A stretch of DNA of 64,000 nt from Clavaria fumosa (GCA_951802425.1 OX637798.1:3100001-3164000), one strand, 5' to 3'. Positions 10,353 through 22,599 are shown, counted from the stretch's first letter. Numbers and translations are program-made. Notes: a model not told the origin generated them from the letters alone.

Positions 10353-11866
10353 ATGGCGGACACTGCACCTGCACTGGAACCAGCACCACCCCTCGCCCCT
10401 GCCACGTTCTCCCTAAAGATCGCCACATACTCTGGAAAGAGGGAGGAGTTCCAGACCTTTTTGAGAAGCCTGCATCTGGAATTCCAAGTAAACAAGGCCA
10501 AGTACCTGATGGACTTCCACAAGGTAGTCTTCTGCTTAAGCCACATGACAGAAGGTGTAAGGATAATCGAATTTCCTTACATAATACTGTGAAGCGCCTG
10601 GCATTTAGCGCCCACAACCTAAGCGCTCGCTTTGAGCGCCTACTGGATTAAGCGCCCGTCTAGCGTGCATTCCACTTAGTAATAGGTCCGCGCTAATATG
10701 ACTCTAAGTGCCCATATTAGCGCCAGTATTACTTAAGCATAATTGGTGCTTAGTAAAGCAAGGCTCGAGCTTAGCTCGCCCACATGGAACATCAAGCCAC
10801 GTGACTAATGGCTCACACGGACCATAGAACACCCGTGTACCTATTGGACTTAACCTGTCCTTAATTGTGCCAAGGCCCGGCTAGGTATGGCACCTAGTCC
10901 GAGAAGCCCAAGTGTTAGGCACACCCAAAAAAGGGGCAACTACCATAAGCGCCGGACCAGCGCTTATGCCTACACGTGACCGGACCGACTTCCATGAAGT
11001 CCGGATCACAGGCAGTGACAATAATGAGGGAATTCCCACAGAGAGCTTCTGTGACTGATGAAAGACCACACTAGGAAGGCACCCTGGTCTGTGCGCGCTG
11101 CGGACAGTCAGCAATCACGCTTCTTAGGCACATGTTCCCGTGCCTTGTGATATAGAAGCAGTGTTGTACCGCATGGACCACGATAAGCAGATAAGGCCCA
11201 TTAGTATAAGTAGTCAGTCGTTCAGTCGTCTTACTTCCCTCATCTTCGACCTGGTCTATACCCGACCAGCTCCTGTCTGTAGAATAGACTCCTTGTAGTT
11301 GCCTATAGATTTTGTTACCCCCGACTTCGACTCCGAGCACCTGAGACTGAGTCGCACCGCAACCCCAGTTGAGCTGGTGGCCGGTCGCTGACAGAAGGAT
11401 ATGCTGCAGAATGGGCAAATCAAGCTGTGAATGTGCTACTAGAAGAAGGAGGCAAGCTTGTAATTTGGGCCATGTTCGAAGCTTGAATGAGAGAGGCCTT
11501 CTCTCCCATTGAGGACCAAGCCTTGGCCATGCAGGAACTTAACAACTTCAAGCAGGTACAGATGGATGCAGCACAATTTTTCCAAAGGCTTGAAACACTC
11601 ATGAACCGAGCAGGGTATGAGGAAGATACCCATTGGAATGTGATACATGCCTTGCTAATGAGGGCAGTCTACCCAAAGCTCATGGAGAAGATCCTCACAT
11701 GCACAGACCAGCCTGCGGACTACCAAGCCTTCTGCATGCTTGCCATATGCCTGGACAGGCAGCACCAATTGCACATGGCAGTACAGAGAGAAATGCAGGC
11801 ACCGCCTGGCCCCTGCCCTGCCTGGAACCAACTGAGACTAATCCATGATCTTCCCACAACTCTTTA
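10353..11866 (+). pseudogene. gag: Gypsy-D gag, interrupted by a solo LTR
   Basis: Gag starts at 10353 (MADTAPALEPAPPLAP) and shares FQTFLRSLHLEF and MDFHKVVFCLSHMTE with Gypsy-C gag. It breaks at 10555 where a solo LTR sits, resumes after 11398 (AEWANQA, NNFKQVQMDAAQFFQRLE) and ends at 11866. There is one extra stop shortly after 11480 (TGA where Gypsy-C has arginine). No zinc knuckle is present, so the 3' part of gag is lost. Confidence 0.85.
10556..11393. mobile_element. Solo LTR in Gypsy-D gag (TSD GAAGG)
   Basis: This 838-bp insert starts TGTAAGG and ends CTGACA, with GAAGG duplicated at 10551-10555 and 11394-11398. Removing it and one duplicate rejoins the gag frame (SHMTE to YAAEW-type sequence). 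The LTR is rich in GCGC/GCGCC motifs in its left third. It belongs to a family not otherwise present in the window. Confidence 0.9.
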
Positions 11867-12529
11867 GTAACCATTCCATGACCACTTACATAAGTGATCC
11901 TGACAATAGTTGAATTCTGACACTTGGCAATTACGTCTGACCAAGAAATGGCAATTCCAAGTGCAATCCATAATTCTGACAATTGCTGCTTGCCTTGCTG
12001 TTGCTCAGGCATTGTTCAGGAGTTGCTTTAGGATTTGCAGGGTGGTCTCTAGACAAGTTAGTGCATATGCCTCAATGATGTTAGGTTTTAGGGTATGGAT
12101 ATGGTGGCTGAAACATGTCTCTGGGCAATTTCCTTATTATTTGTCTTGCATTTTCTTCTTTGTAGATCTTCTTTGGTACTATTCCACTTCTGATAATTCT
12201 TCAGTATATAATCCTTGAAGTAGTAAATACTACAACATACTATATAACATAAACTCAATTACCCACATATGCATAAGGATCACTGTCAAGAGCCACCTAA
12301 GTACTTGGCTGGGTATCACACAGCAGCCACCCTCTTGTGCAGTGTCTGGGTCAAACCCCTCTGTCATGCTACCCTGACCATCCCCTACCTCATCCAGTTG
12401 CATCCCTGCCACTCATTGGCAACATGGCCAACATGCAGGATTCCTGCCCATTGTTGGAATTACTGCTATGCCCCCTCCTTGCCATTGTATACATTATTAA
12501 CTGGTTTAATTGACCTACTCTTGACAACA
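11867..12529. other. Unassigned region after Gypsy-D
   Basis: There is no recognisable gene. At 11889-11910 a cttacataagtgatcctgac stretch resembles the ends of the Gypsy-A and Gypsy-B LTRs, so part of this region may be old LTR debris. Confidence 0.35.
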
Positions 12530-12765
12530 AATTGGCATAAGCTTGCACACATAATCCTGCACAAATTGGCATAAGCTTGCATGTATATTAGCATAATTCT
12601 GCACAAATTTGCATAAGCTTGCACATACATCAGCATAATTCTGCACAAATCAGCATAAGCTTGCACATAATTCTGCACAAATTTGCATAGGCTTGCACAT
12701 ATAATAGCATAATTCTGCACAAATCAGCATAATCTTGCACATATATTAGCATACATTTGCACACA
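12530..12765 (-). repeat. Minisatellite, inverse copy of the 777-1096 family
   Basis: Five to six diverged units of the form agcataattctgcacaaat followed by ttgcataagcttgcacat are the reverse complement of the array at 777-1096. The units vary in length, so this copy is older or less homogenised. Confidence 0.85.
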
Positions 12766-12774
12766 CAGGGCCAA

Positions 12775-12945
12775 TATTGACACATGTGCCCATGCATGGA
12801 CATTCATGGATGCTCATGCCCATGCATGTAAATGAATGGGCATGCATGTACACAGATGGACATGTGTGTACATACATGTCCATGTGTGTACATACATGTC
12901 CATGCATGTCCATACATGCACACATGTGTGCATGCATTTCTGGAA
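12775..12945. repeat. CATG/ACATGT-rich low-complexity repeat
   Basis: The stretch is dominated by catgcatg, acatgtcc and tgtgtacatacatg motifs alternating purine and pyrimidine. All frames are open and dominated by Met, His, Cys and Thr, which is not coding evidence. Confidence 0.75.
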
Positions 12946-13082
12946 GCATAATTTACCAAAGATATGAATTTTGTCCAGTTTGGTCCTTCATAGTCATGTG
13001 ACATTAACCGCTGATGCTATTAGCTCGCTGGCCATGGACAACCTAGCAAGCGCCGGTCTGATCAGCATTCACCCGAGCCTCA

Positions 13083-16000
13083 ATGTCGAAGCGACCGAGG
13101 GCACCCAAATATCTCACAGTTTTCAAACGGTCCACAGTTTTCAAACGGTCCATAACCCATCCAGATCCATCGCAGGAACCTTCTCAAGAATCTGCGCAGA
13201 CCTCCCCTTCTAATGTACCAGGTGCCTCTATCAATGCGATCGCTGCATCTCGTGTATCGCTCGCGGCGCTCGCACCTCAACATCCATCTTCCGCTGCTGA
13301 CGCCCCAGCAATTACTCTTTCTTCACGTGGGCCGGACACCAACTCAACGTCTGAGTCGACCGATGCGGCGGCCGCCTCCAATCACTATGCGACAATGGTT
13401 GGCTCCACCAAGGTACCAGATGCCCCGAAGAGTCTCCAAACAGCCAAGGATGCGAGTGCGGTGGCGTTTGAAGGGTTCAAGACTGCACTGGAAGCTCTCA
13501 AGGAATGCGCAGGTGTGTTTCCTCCCTTGAGAGCAGCTGTTGGCGGATTGCTCACTTGTATGGAGGTCGTGGACGTATGCAAATTCTAGTTTTCTAATCA
13601 AAGCAGTGTTCTCTGACATTGTTAATTACACAGCAAGCGATTCAAAACAAGGAGGATTTCGCCGAAATGGATCACAAGCTTCAGGCTTTCATCATGATGA
13701 TCGAGCAGCATAGCCGTGGATCAAACTCATCTCAATTTCGTCATCGCCTTGACAATTTCGTGAGGTATGTAGGCAATCGGGTTCTCAGGTTCTTGTACAC
13801 GTGTTATTGATCCTAAGTCAGAGCGGTCAACCAGCAAACGAAGGCGATCCAGAGTAGAGCCAGCCATAGACTTATAAGACGCCTTGCTGAGGGATCGAGG
13901 GATGCTGGATATATTGAAGCCTCATTTCGTATGATTGCCAACCTCTTTGATAGTTTCCAGGTGAGAAGACTTACGTGGACATCAAATGCGCTGACTGAAA
14001 TTGGCTCTAGACCGATGTGGGCTTGAGTACGGAACGTAATACTGAGGACATACTCTCGGTACGTCTTACGTTCTTCTCAAAGGGTGTATTTGTCTCTAAA
14101 GCGTGATAAACAGAGTGTTCTATTACAAAACTTACGACGAGTTGAAGCCGCCAAATACGATGCGGTATTCCCTGGAACGCCTGAATGTCTTCAACGCGGC
14201 GCGTGCACGGCAGGGACTCGTAAAGATGTCCTGGAGGGTCTCAGGACATGGGCGCATAATACTACAGGTCCGAAAATATACTGGATGAATGGCATGGCCG
14301 GAACGGGAAAAACGACTATCGCCTATAGCTTCTGCGATCAGCTACACGAGGATGATATGCTCGGAGCCAGTTTCTTCTGCTCTCGTTCACGATCCGATTG
14401 CAATGATGTCGGACGCATTTTCCCAACCATCGCTTATGAGCTTGCTCGATCTCACGAAGCCATTGCCGTTGCGCTCTTGGAGGCTTTGAAGAGAGATCTG
14501 TCAGCATCTCTTACTCGGCAGTTCACAGAGCTCATACTGGAGCCCTTTCGAATGGCGATGGAAAGGATTGACAAAACGCTTGTTGTTGTCATTGATGCTT
14601 TGGATGAATGCAGGGACGACGATGCTATTGAAAATGTCCTCGGGATTCTCTTCGATCATGCGCGCCACCTCCCTCTCAAAATCTTCATCACCAGCCGACC
14701 GGAGCCACTGATTCTCGAGACTATCATGTCTTGGCCCTCCGATTTGCGCTCTGCCCTACACCTTCATAATATCAACATGGATGTTGTACAGGCTGATATC
14801 CGACTATATGTAGAAGACAGACTGTCTCGTATCGCCGCAATTTTCAAGTACGAGCAAGGTTGGCCACCAGACCATGAGGTCAAGATACTTGTGGAGCAAG
14901 CAAATGGATTATTCATCTATGCTGCCACTAGTATTCGGTATATTGGGCAGCGTAATGCCAATGCCCGAATGCGACTCACTCGTATGATAAAGTTGCACTC
15001 TGCATCAGAATCCACCACAAGAACAAGGAATCTTGACAATTTGTACGCGACAATACTGGATCGTGCATATTACGATTTGGAGCCCTTCGAGGAGCACAAT
15101 GTTCGCCGTGTTCTCGGGACAATCATCAATGTCAGAAATCCATTGACTGTCTGTGGCCTTGCAACTCTGCTGGAATTGGATGTCGAGGGTGTCAAGACAG
15201 CCCTGACTTCGTTGCACTCCGTAATCTCTGTACCGCCAACATTCGATGGCATCGTGTCTGTATTCCATGCGTCTTTCCCCAATTTTCTCATAGATCCTAA
15301 ACGTTGTCGTCCTGATCTGTACCTTGATTGCTCGATGTCGCATCAAACCCTCTCGATCCAATGTCTCCAACTCATGAACACATCTCTTCGGGAGAATATT
15401 TGTCACCTCGATGGACGACCTGAAAACAAGACATTGATGTCGGACACAATTGCTCAATACATCTCAAATGGTTTGGCTTATGCCTGTCAACACTGGGCCT
15501 CGCATATCCAAACTAAGGATATTGATATAGAAGACATTCGCTCTCTATTGGATGGTTTTCTGAATAGCCAGCTGTTGCATTGGCTCGAATGTCTTAGTCT
15601 TCTGGGTAAATTGGATACTGCAATCGAGTCTTTACAAAAGATGGAGGAACATCAACTGGTTTGTGATTTCCACTCTGTGAAATATCAATATTGAACAGTT
15701 AGCTTCAGGATCTATACCCTGGGATGGCGATCATGATTTCGGATGCTCGCCGATTTGTCCATGAGAACTTTGACATCATCAAAGATTATTGCCTTGAAAC
15801 ATACCATTCAGCATTAGTATGGATACCGACGCAATCGGCGTTTCGTGATCACTACGCTCCTCGGAGGTCTTGCCTACCCAACATTGTCTTAGGGTTGCGA
15901 AATACTTTCCGGAACGAATGCGAGAAAGTCATATATTGCAATTCACCAATAAAATGCATGGCATTATCAAAGGATGACCGCCGCATTGTGACAAGTCACT

Positions 16001-18003
16001 ACAATGTTATTCGGATCTGGAATGCAGCAACAGGCGAACTAGAGGGCATGCTCAAAGGACATTCAGGCCAGATAGCCTCCATGGCTTTGTCGAGCGATTG
16101 GAGTCGCATCGTGAGTGGCTCTGTCAACACGACGATCCGGATCTGGAATGTGATGACTGGCGAGTTGGAGCGCATGCTCAAGGGACATGAAAAGAGTGTG
16201 ACCTGCGTGGCATTCTCAAGCGATGGGAGTCGTGTTGTGTCTGGGTCGGACGACAATACAGTTCGGATCTGGAACGCAGTAACTGGCGGGTTGGGGTGCG
16301 TACTCGGGGGATGGGGACAGATTGCCTCCGTGGCATTCTCGAGCGATGGAAGTCAAGTCAGGTCTTGTTCATTTGATGCAACGGTTCGGACCTGGAATGC
16401 GGTAACTGGTGTGTTGGAGTATGTGCTCCATACTGGTGAGGAATGGTTGACGTCTGCAGCTTTTTCAATCGATGGAATTCGTGTCGTGTCTGGGTTACAC
16501 GACGGGACAGTCCGGATCTGGAACCTGATGACGGGCAATTCAGAGGGTGTGCTCACGGGACATTCAGGTCAAGTAAACACTGTAGCCTTTTCAAGCGATG
16601 GAAGTCGTGTCGTGTCTGGGTCAGTCGATGCAACGGTTCGAATCTGGAACTCGATGACAGGCGAGTCAGAGGGCGTGTTCAAGGAACATTCAGGTTGGGT
16701 GACCTGCGTCGCCTTCTCGAGCAATGGAACTTGTGTTATATCTGGGTCAAATGAGGGGATGGTCCGGATCTGGAATCTGGTGACTAGCGAGTTGGAGGGT
16801 ATATCCCCGGGATATTCAGATTGGGCGACCCCTATGGCCTCCTTGGGCAATGGAAGCCGTGCCATGTCTAGGTCTGTCATACAAACCTCCAACTCGGCGA
16901 CGGGCAAGTCAGGGATCTTAATCCAAGGGCATTCATCACATGTGTCCTGTTTGGCCTTCTCGAGTGATGGAAGGCATGTTGCTTCTGGGTCATGGGACGG
17001 GGAAGTACGAATCTGGGATGCAGTGACGGGCGAATTGAAAGACAAGTTCATGGAACGAGGTGCGAAAGCCGTGAGCTCTGTGGCCTTGTCGATTGGTGGA
17101 AGTGTCGTGTCTTGGTTGGATAGCTTCGACACAATATGGATTTGCAACTTGGTGACTGGGTTGAAGCATGAGTTGGCACGCCATCCATACAATTTCATGA
17201 AGCCTTCTATAGCCCTCTCAAACGATGGAAGCCGTGTCATGGCTGGCTCTGACAACGGGTTAATACGGATCTGGGACTCGGCGACTCGCGAGTTGATGCA
17301 CGTGCTCAAGGGACATTCGAAGGGGGTGACGTCAGTGGCCTTCTCGAGTGATGGAAGCCGCGTCGTATCCTGTGATGGAAACTGCCCTGTTTTTGGGTCT
17401 GATGACAAGACAATACGGATATGGAACTCCGTGACTGGCGAGCTGGAGAGTGTACTCTGGGGACGTTGGCTTGCTGTAACGTCTGTGGCGTTCTCTAGAA
17501 ACGGGCGTCACGTCGTGTGCACATCCACCGACTTCGAATCCACTGACTTCGAATTCACCGACTTCCCATCAATTGACTTCGAATCGTCTGGCAACGATAC
17601 AGTCTGGATCTGGGGCAGCGATTCACAAGTTATATTCAAGGGACACTCGGATTGGGTGCACTCTATCACCATCTCTTCAAACGATTGGAGTCGTGTCGCA
17701 TTCGACCACGCACTCCAGATGAGCATGAGGCCATGCAATATACCCCATCTTATTTTGGAGGGATACAGACACCAAGTCCAGCCCAAACCTGATCTGAGCG
17801 AGATACTACAGCATATGCCTTGCTCCATCTCTCATGATCGGACATGGATCTCCACTATTGAGGCTCTACGAGTCTGTTGGATACCTCCCCGATACCGTGA
17901 TTTCAAGTCCATTGCCTGCTGGGAGTCAAAAGTATGCTTTGGATATCAGGATGGCCGTGTCATTATCCTCGATCTCACACCCTCATTACATGCACCACAA
18001 TGA
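13083..18003 (+). CDS. NACHT-WD40 repeat protein (NLR-like STAND ATPase), five introns
   Basis: Six exons fit well: 13083-13574, 13634-13764, 13822-13960, 14011-14058, 14102-15658 and 15703-18003, all with GT-AG introns of 43-61 bp. The first start, MSKRPRAPK, is chosen because upstream frames close. The N-terminal part is Ser/Ala-rich and then helical (exons 1-4). Exon 5 carries a NACHT domain with Walker A GMAGTGKTT (about 14295) and Walker B LVVVIDALDEC (about 14580). Exon 6 holds about 13 WD40 repeats ending RIWN/RIWD. Repeats are very alike (GSRVVSGS recurs), except repeats 8, 10 and 13, which are worn. An acidic DFES-type insert lies at 17524-17590. Such proteins act in fungal self/non-self recognition and signalling; that role here is inferred from family. 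It is the only intact-looking host gene in the middle of the window. Exon edges are by eye. Confidence 0.88.
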
Positions 18004-18689
18004 CAAACGAGCAACGAGGGACCCCAACTAGGTATTTGGCAAGTCTAGGCACCGTGCTACGCTCATGCAGGAACGTGCGCAGACTACCCGCGCCACGCTC
18101 TCCACAAAGCAGGCTTGCAATCTGCACACGCTCGTGCTCCTCACTGCGCTCCTCCTCTCAGCCACACTTTGTGCTGTCACCGCGTTACCGCCCAGCCGCT
18201 CTGTGCTTCAGACGTGCCGCAGCACCCAACATACCAGCGGCGAGACCTGTGCCCAGGGACGCGCGGCTCCTTTCAGGCATCCTCGGCGCCACGCTCAACG
18301 CACAACGCATTCCCCATCCGCCCCCAGACCCAGACCCAAACGTAAGCACGGATGCCACACTGCGCGCCACACCTATGCCAGCTATGCGCATGTCCGGCAT
18401 CACCAGGGATTCCCCAGATGTATACATCTCTGGTCTTTATGCTTTTTGCACTGCGTTGTGGTGCGTCTCGCCCATCCGCTCCGACGCACGTGATGCCTTG
18501 TGCCGAGCGCGTGACGCTTACATAAGCAAAAATGCCTTGATTTCGCTGATGCAAAGATACTAGAGTTAGCACCGGCTTAAGGCGGCAGGGACCTTGTTTT
18601 ACTGTGATGTATAGCACAAAGTAGGACATGGCTGTGAAGTCAGTCAGCGACATGTTGTGTAAAGTTGTTGCTGCAGTACCTGTAAAATT
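18004..18689. other. GC-rich region after the NACHT gene, no firm gene
   Basis: A frame at 18065-18493 (142 residues) has a hydrophobic run (LHTLVLLTALLLSATLCAV) near its start that could be a signal anchor. The rest is Arg/His/Thr-rich and overlaps open frames in other phases, so it is probably chance. No domain is recognised. Confidence 0.25.
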
Positions 18690-19427
18690 TTAAGATTGGC
18701 CACATTCAGATCCATCCCACATGGCAATGTGGAGGTCAACAAAGCCACATACTTACAATGAGACTGAGAAAAGAATGATGGGAGGAACCATTAACAGGTG
18801 ATCATGTCCAGGAGCGTGGGACATGGTCCCAGGGGCATACATAGTCATTCATCTAGTCTCATATTAGACGTCCCTGTGAATACAAGGGGAACCAAACCCC
18901 AAGCTGAACTCATCATCGTCCATCCCACGTCACGTGCCAGTTGTCACACGTGACAATTGTGATTTGGCAGTCATTCAAACTCCGCTTCAATTACATTTTG
19001 GCCAGGAAAATGGAACCCCTCATGCTGTGGACACTTTTAAGGAAATCAGAAACCATCACTTTGTGCAACAATATGATGAAAATGTTTTGATGGTTTAGTG
19101 TTGCCACGGCTCGGCTTTTTTCGGCTCGGCTCGGCTAAACCGAGCGAGCCGTTGGACAATGCACAATGGGAGGAGAGATTTTGATACATCTGATCATTCA
19201 CTCCTTCTGTGAGAGCCCAAAGCCGCTTATTCTGTGGGATTACCTGTTGATTTGAAGCCACAATACTCAATGCAAATTCCCAAAAAAGAAATCAGCTCGA
19301 GCCGTTGGCAACACTAGATGGTTCCAGATTTTCACAATATATACTTGTATGGAACTAGTTTAAACAATCACGCTCTGTCACGCTCAATCACGTGACATGG
19401 GATGGATCTGAATGCGGCCAATCTTAG
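18690..19427. mobile_element. Inverted-repeat element with 8-bp target duplication
   Basis: Terminal inverted repeats of about 32 bp (TTAAGATTGGCC at 18690 and its complement ending at 19427) share the CATTCAGATCCATCCCA core. The flanks GTAAAATT (18682-18689) and GTGAAATT (19428-19435) match at 7 of 8 bases. There is no coding capacity. It contains the MITE at 19096-19316, so the element is about 510 bp without it. Confidence 0.75.
19096..19316 (-). mobile_element. hAT-type MITE M1, copy 1 (221 bp)
   Basis: The ends are TAGTGTTGCCA and its complement; GATGGTT flanks both sides (19089-19095 and 19317-19323). Next to the ends lie CGGCTCG-rich stretches. The same 221-bp sequence occurs in the opposite orientation at 62241-62461. 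TAGTG-type ends and about 8-bp duplications are typical of the hAT superfamily; it is non-autonomous. Confidence 0.85.
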
Positions 19428-20042
19428 GTGAAATTGTTTGTCGTATAACGAATGTGACTTTTGTCACCTGAGTGTCATGGGACCGTTGAAGTTGCACAGC
19501 AGCATGGGTTAATCATCCATCCCCTACACACTGCTGACTGGTATGGCGGCATGTGTTGGAAGGTCGACATCGCTGACTGCCGGCGGTATGTTAGCAGTCA
19601 GAGTCACGATGTCGACTCATATTACTTTCAGTGGATGGAGAGTTCCATGCGCTTGGGGCTTTCCTCTTCACTGATGTCTTCTTCCTTGTCTCTGCTATTA
19701 TGCGCCACATTTTGTGGTTCTATGGAAGACAATGCTTATGTTCATCTCGTTTCATCAGGACTTCGAGGATGACATTCCCCATGTAATTGGACGTCGATGC
19801 CGTGTGTCATTTTGGTCCTTGTTCAGTGTGTTTATTGATGTGACTTTCAGATGTCGAACTGTGCACTCACTGATTGGTGTGTGTCTTCCCCTACCCTTTC
19901 TTTCCATGCTAACTGTGTTTGTAGATCAAGGTGATGTAATCGAGTGTCCTCTTGTCACAAGAATTCGCATGTGTGGACTGAGAAAAGTTTATTGTCGAAA
20001 TCTCGTAGCAATTGGATGTATTTGCGACCCCATCCTTGTGAT

Positions 20043-20497
20043 TAGTGAATTGCATGGGTATTGGTACCTGCATGAGTTTTCTTCATGGGTACAGCTAGGT
20101 GTGGGTATGGGTAATGGATTCTGGACCCTTCCAAAACCCGTACCCTTCATAGGGGTACATGGGTAGCCAGTCAGCGTGGATCCTATTGTCACATGTCCAG
20201 ATTTGGCTGTCAGCTCAGTCAACTTGGGCATTGATTTGCATTGGTATGTGGAGTAAGTTAGGTCTAGTGAAGGACAATGATGTTATGGGTGTCACAGTAC
20301 TGGCTGAAGTTGAAGGAGATGAGGAGGAGATGGCAGATGGGTGGGACACCATTGCATTTGTGCATAGCGTAGTTAGAAGTACAAACCCGTACCCGTACCC
20401 AGCAGTTTAGTGGACCTGTACCCATGGGTAAGGGTACTGTCAGGTGTGGGTATGGGTACAGTCAAATTTACCCGTGGGTTACCCATGCCATTCACTA
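20043..20497. mobile_element. hAT-like MITE M2 with GGGTA repeats, inside the Helitron helicase
   Basis: The 455-bp element has inverted ends TAGTGAAT(T/G)GCATGGGTA; its flanks CTTGTGAT (20035-20042) and CTCATGAT (20498-20505) match at 6 of 8. Inside, ACCCGTACCC and GGGTATGGGTA motifs recur near both ends. Removal reconnects the helicase from NAYVALS to the LLRDFDNKLF-type C-terminus on the minus strand. Confidence 0.75.
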
Positions 20498-21761
20498 CTC
20501 ATGATAGTGCGACATAAGCATTGAATGCTGTTAGATGAGCAGTGGGTGTGGGACCTATGTTGACAATGACAGGACATAGAGTTTGACCTTGAGAATGATA
20601 GTTGGTAAGTGCATATGCTGTGGTGAGTGGTAGCTGCTTTCGTGTTACTGATTTTTTGCCAGAAATTGGGTCATGATAGAAGAAAGATTGTGACATTGGT
20701 TGTAGAGGAAGCATGTCTTGGTGTTACTAGGACTGCATTGCTCCAAGGTTCTTCAGAAAAGTTGACTGGAGGACATAGTGGGTTTGTCATAACGAGTTCG
20801 CATAGTACAGTGAGGTGTTCTCCTCGACAAGTTCCATGGCGTACATGTTGCATGACATTGTGCCATACAGGGTCATTCATTCGTATCTGTTGTTTCAATT
20901 GTATGACCGTCCGAAATTGTTCATAAATGTGTCCACCTAGTAATGTGTCACCTTTATCTTTATCCACATTGACAGGCCAATACAAGGGACTCGACACTCT
21001 GCAGATGACCGGTGGGAATTGATGGTGGTCTCCAGTCAAGCAGACATTTATTCCTCCAAATAACTGGTCAGGGTTTCGCTTCGCTTCTCCTATAATACGG
21101 GATGTTTTTGCCAAGATGTCTTTTGAAACCATTGACATCTTGTCAATCATCAAGTATTCTATGTTTTGCCAAAAGGATTCCAGTTTTTTTTTGGTATGGG
21201 ATGATTGTCGTCTGCCATTCAAGGGGAGCATTGTGATTTTATGTAACGTTTTCCCATTGATGTTTGACGCTGCAATTCCCATATAGGCGGTTTTTAGCAG
21301 AATGTGGGACAAGTTTTGCTGCTTGAAGTTTTCCGTAATGGTTTGGAGCGTTTTAGATTTACCAACTCCTCCTTCACCTGGACATATCATGAGTAATTGT
21401 GGTGGGTGCTGGCCTGCTATTTTTCGCTCTAGATGATCATTGATGATGTTGTACCATAGCCATTGTTCTTGATTTAAAGCACTAGGATTTATAGGAGTCA
21501 AAGACTCTGTGCCTTTTGTTGTCGACCAGGCATTGCCAACATCTGAGATGGAGACATCTTCAATGCGATCAACATCATTATGACATGTAGCATGGTGCAT
21601 CGCTGTATGTTGTGTTTGCATTTCTTTTTCAAGCGACAAAGATTCATTCCATCTCGACAGACGTTCATGGTCTTCTTGTGTAGCTTTATGTCCATTTCAT
21701 ATGCCATCATTTTCTGTCCCATTTTGATGTGTAGTTTTGAACATTCCATATTGAATGCCAA
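20498..21761 (-). pseudogene. Helitron helicase domain (Pif1-like)
   Basis: Walker A GEGGVGKSKT is at about 21350-21380. Next come a Walker B-like region (YLMIDKMSMV, with K where E is usual), GDHHQFPPV, and the late motif YALTNYHSQGQT near 20600. A stop at 20671-20673 and a frame shift split the C-terminal part. The lysine in Walker B and the stops show the copy is dead. Confidence 0.85.
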
Positions 21762-22599
21762 TTTTTATTGCATCCTCAGCATGAGCTTCTTCACGCACGG
21801 AGGTTTGTGCCTGTCTTAATGCAGTGATATCATCTTCTGTGACATGCAGAGTCTGACATAGCTAATCTAGTGGTTATTAGATAATTTTTTAAGATTGACA
21901 TACCGTCGTATGCATTTCATTGTCATTTTCTTTGCAATAAATATCACGGTCATTGACAGCTACATCTTCTTGTGAGTGATTATCTTCTGCTGCGAGTCGA
22001 GCATCGTAGTAGTATTGAATATTGGCCAACACATTTTGAACAGAGCCATCTGTGTTTGTGACAAAGGCATTGAATGCTTCTTCCCAACACTTGTATGGCT
22101 TCATAACATCCTCTATGCGACGCCATGGCTTGAGCAATACTAACATGCAAGCATAGTAGTAATCCTTTCGATTTGTATCATCTCGATGGGGGAAGAAATG
22201 TCCAACGATGTTCGGTAATGTGTTGTGTCCTTCAGGTCGTATGACACGGACATGTCGGCCAAATTTGGGATGCTCTGGTAGGTATGAGCTTCGATGTCTG
22301 CATGGGTCCTTCATGTGTCTTATTCCATCCTCCTGATTCGTAAAGTTTAGATGACTGTCTTTGGAAGATGTCTGGTCATATGTATCGATGATGAAAGACC
22401 AGAATGAATATTCTTCCAATTCTAAACCTCACAGTGCATAGTCGAGTACTTGCGATGGCACATCCAGATGTCCATTGCAGTCGACTCTTAAGGTGACTGC
22501 GTCATTGCCCTCCTATACTTTGTTCAGCATTATCATTGTTACAACTTACACACAGACCTTTTCATCGTTTGCACCATCTCTATAAAGCTGTGTCTTGAG

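Larger units (their letters stand above)
9347..11866 (+). mobile_element. Gypsy-D: 5' remnant of a Gypsy-C relative
   Basis: The stretch parallels the first 2.4 kb of Gypsy-C: an LTR-like region (about 9347-9697) with TATATAAA at 9563, the primer site AGTAACAACCT at 9698-9708, a decayed pre-gag frame (9760-10350) and gag. It ends in gag without pol or 3' LTR. The left boundary is approximate. The internal aggttgtgact at 9597-9607 complements the primer site with one mismatch. Confidence 0.75.

Noticed and set aside
13023..13213. Alternative upstream start for the NACHT gene (MDNLASAGLISIHPS)
   Set aside because: That phase closes at 13213 and does not join the later exons; the 13083 frame splices cleanly.
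20043..20497. Internal telomere repeat
   Set aside because: GGGTA motifs are scattered and lie inside an element with defined ends and target duplication; no head-to-tail telomeric tract.
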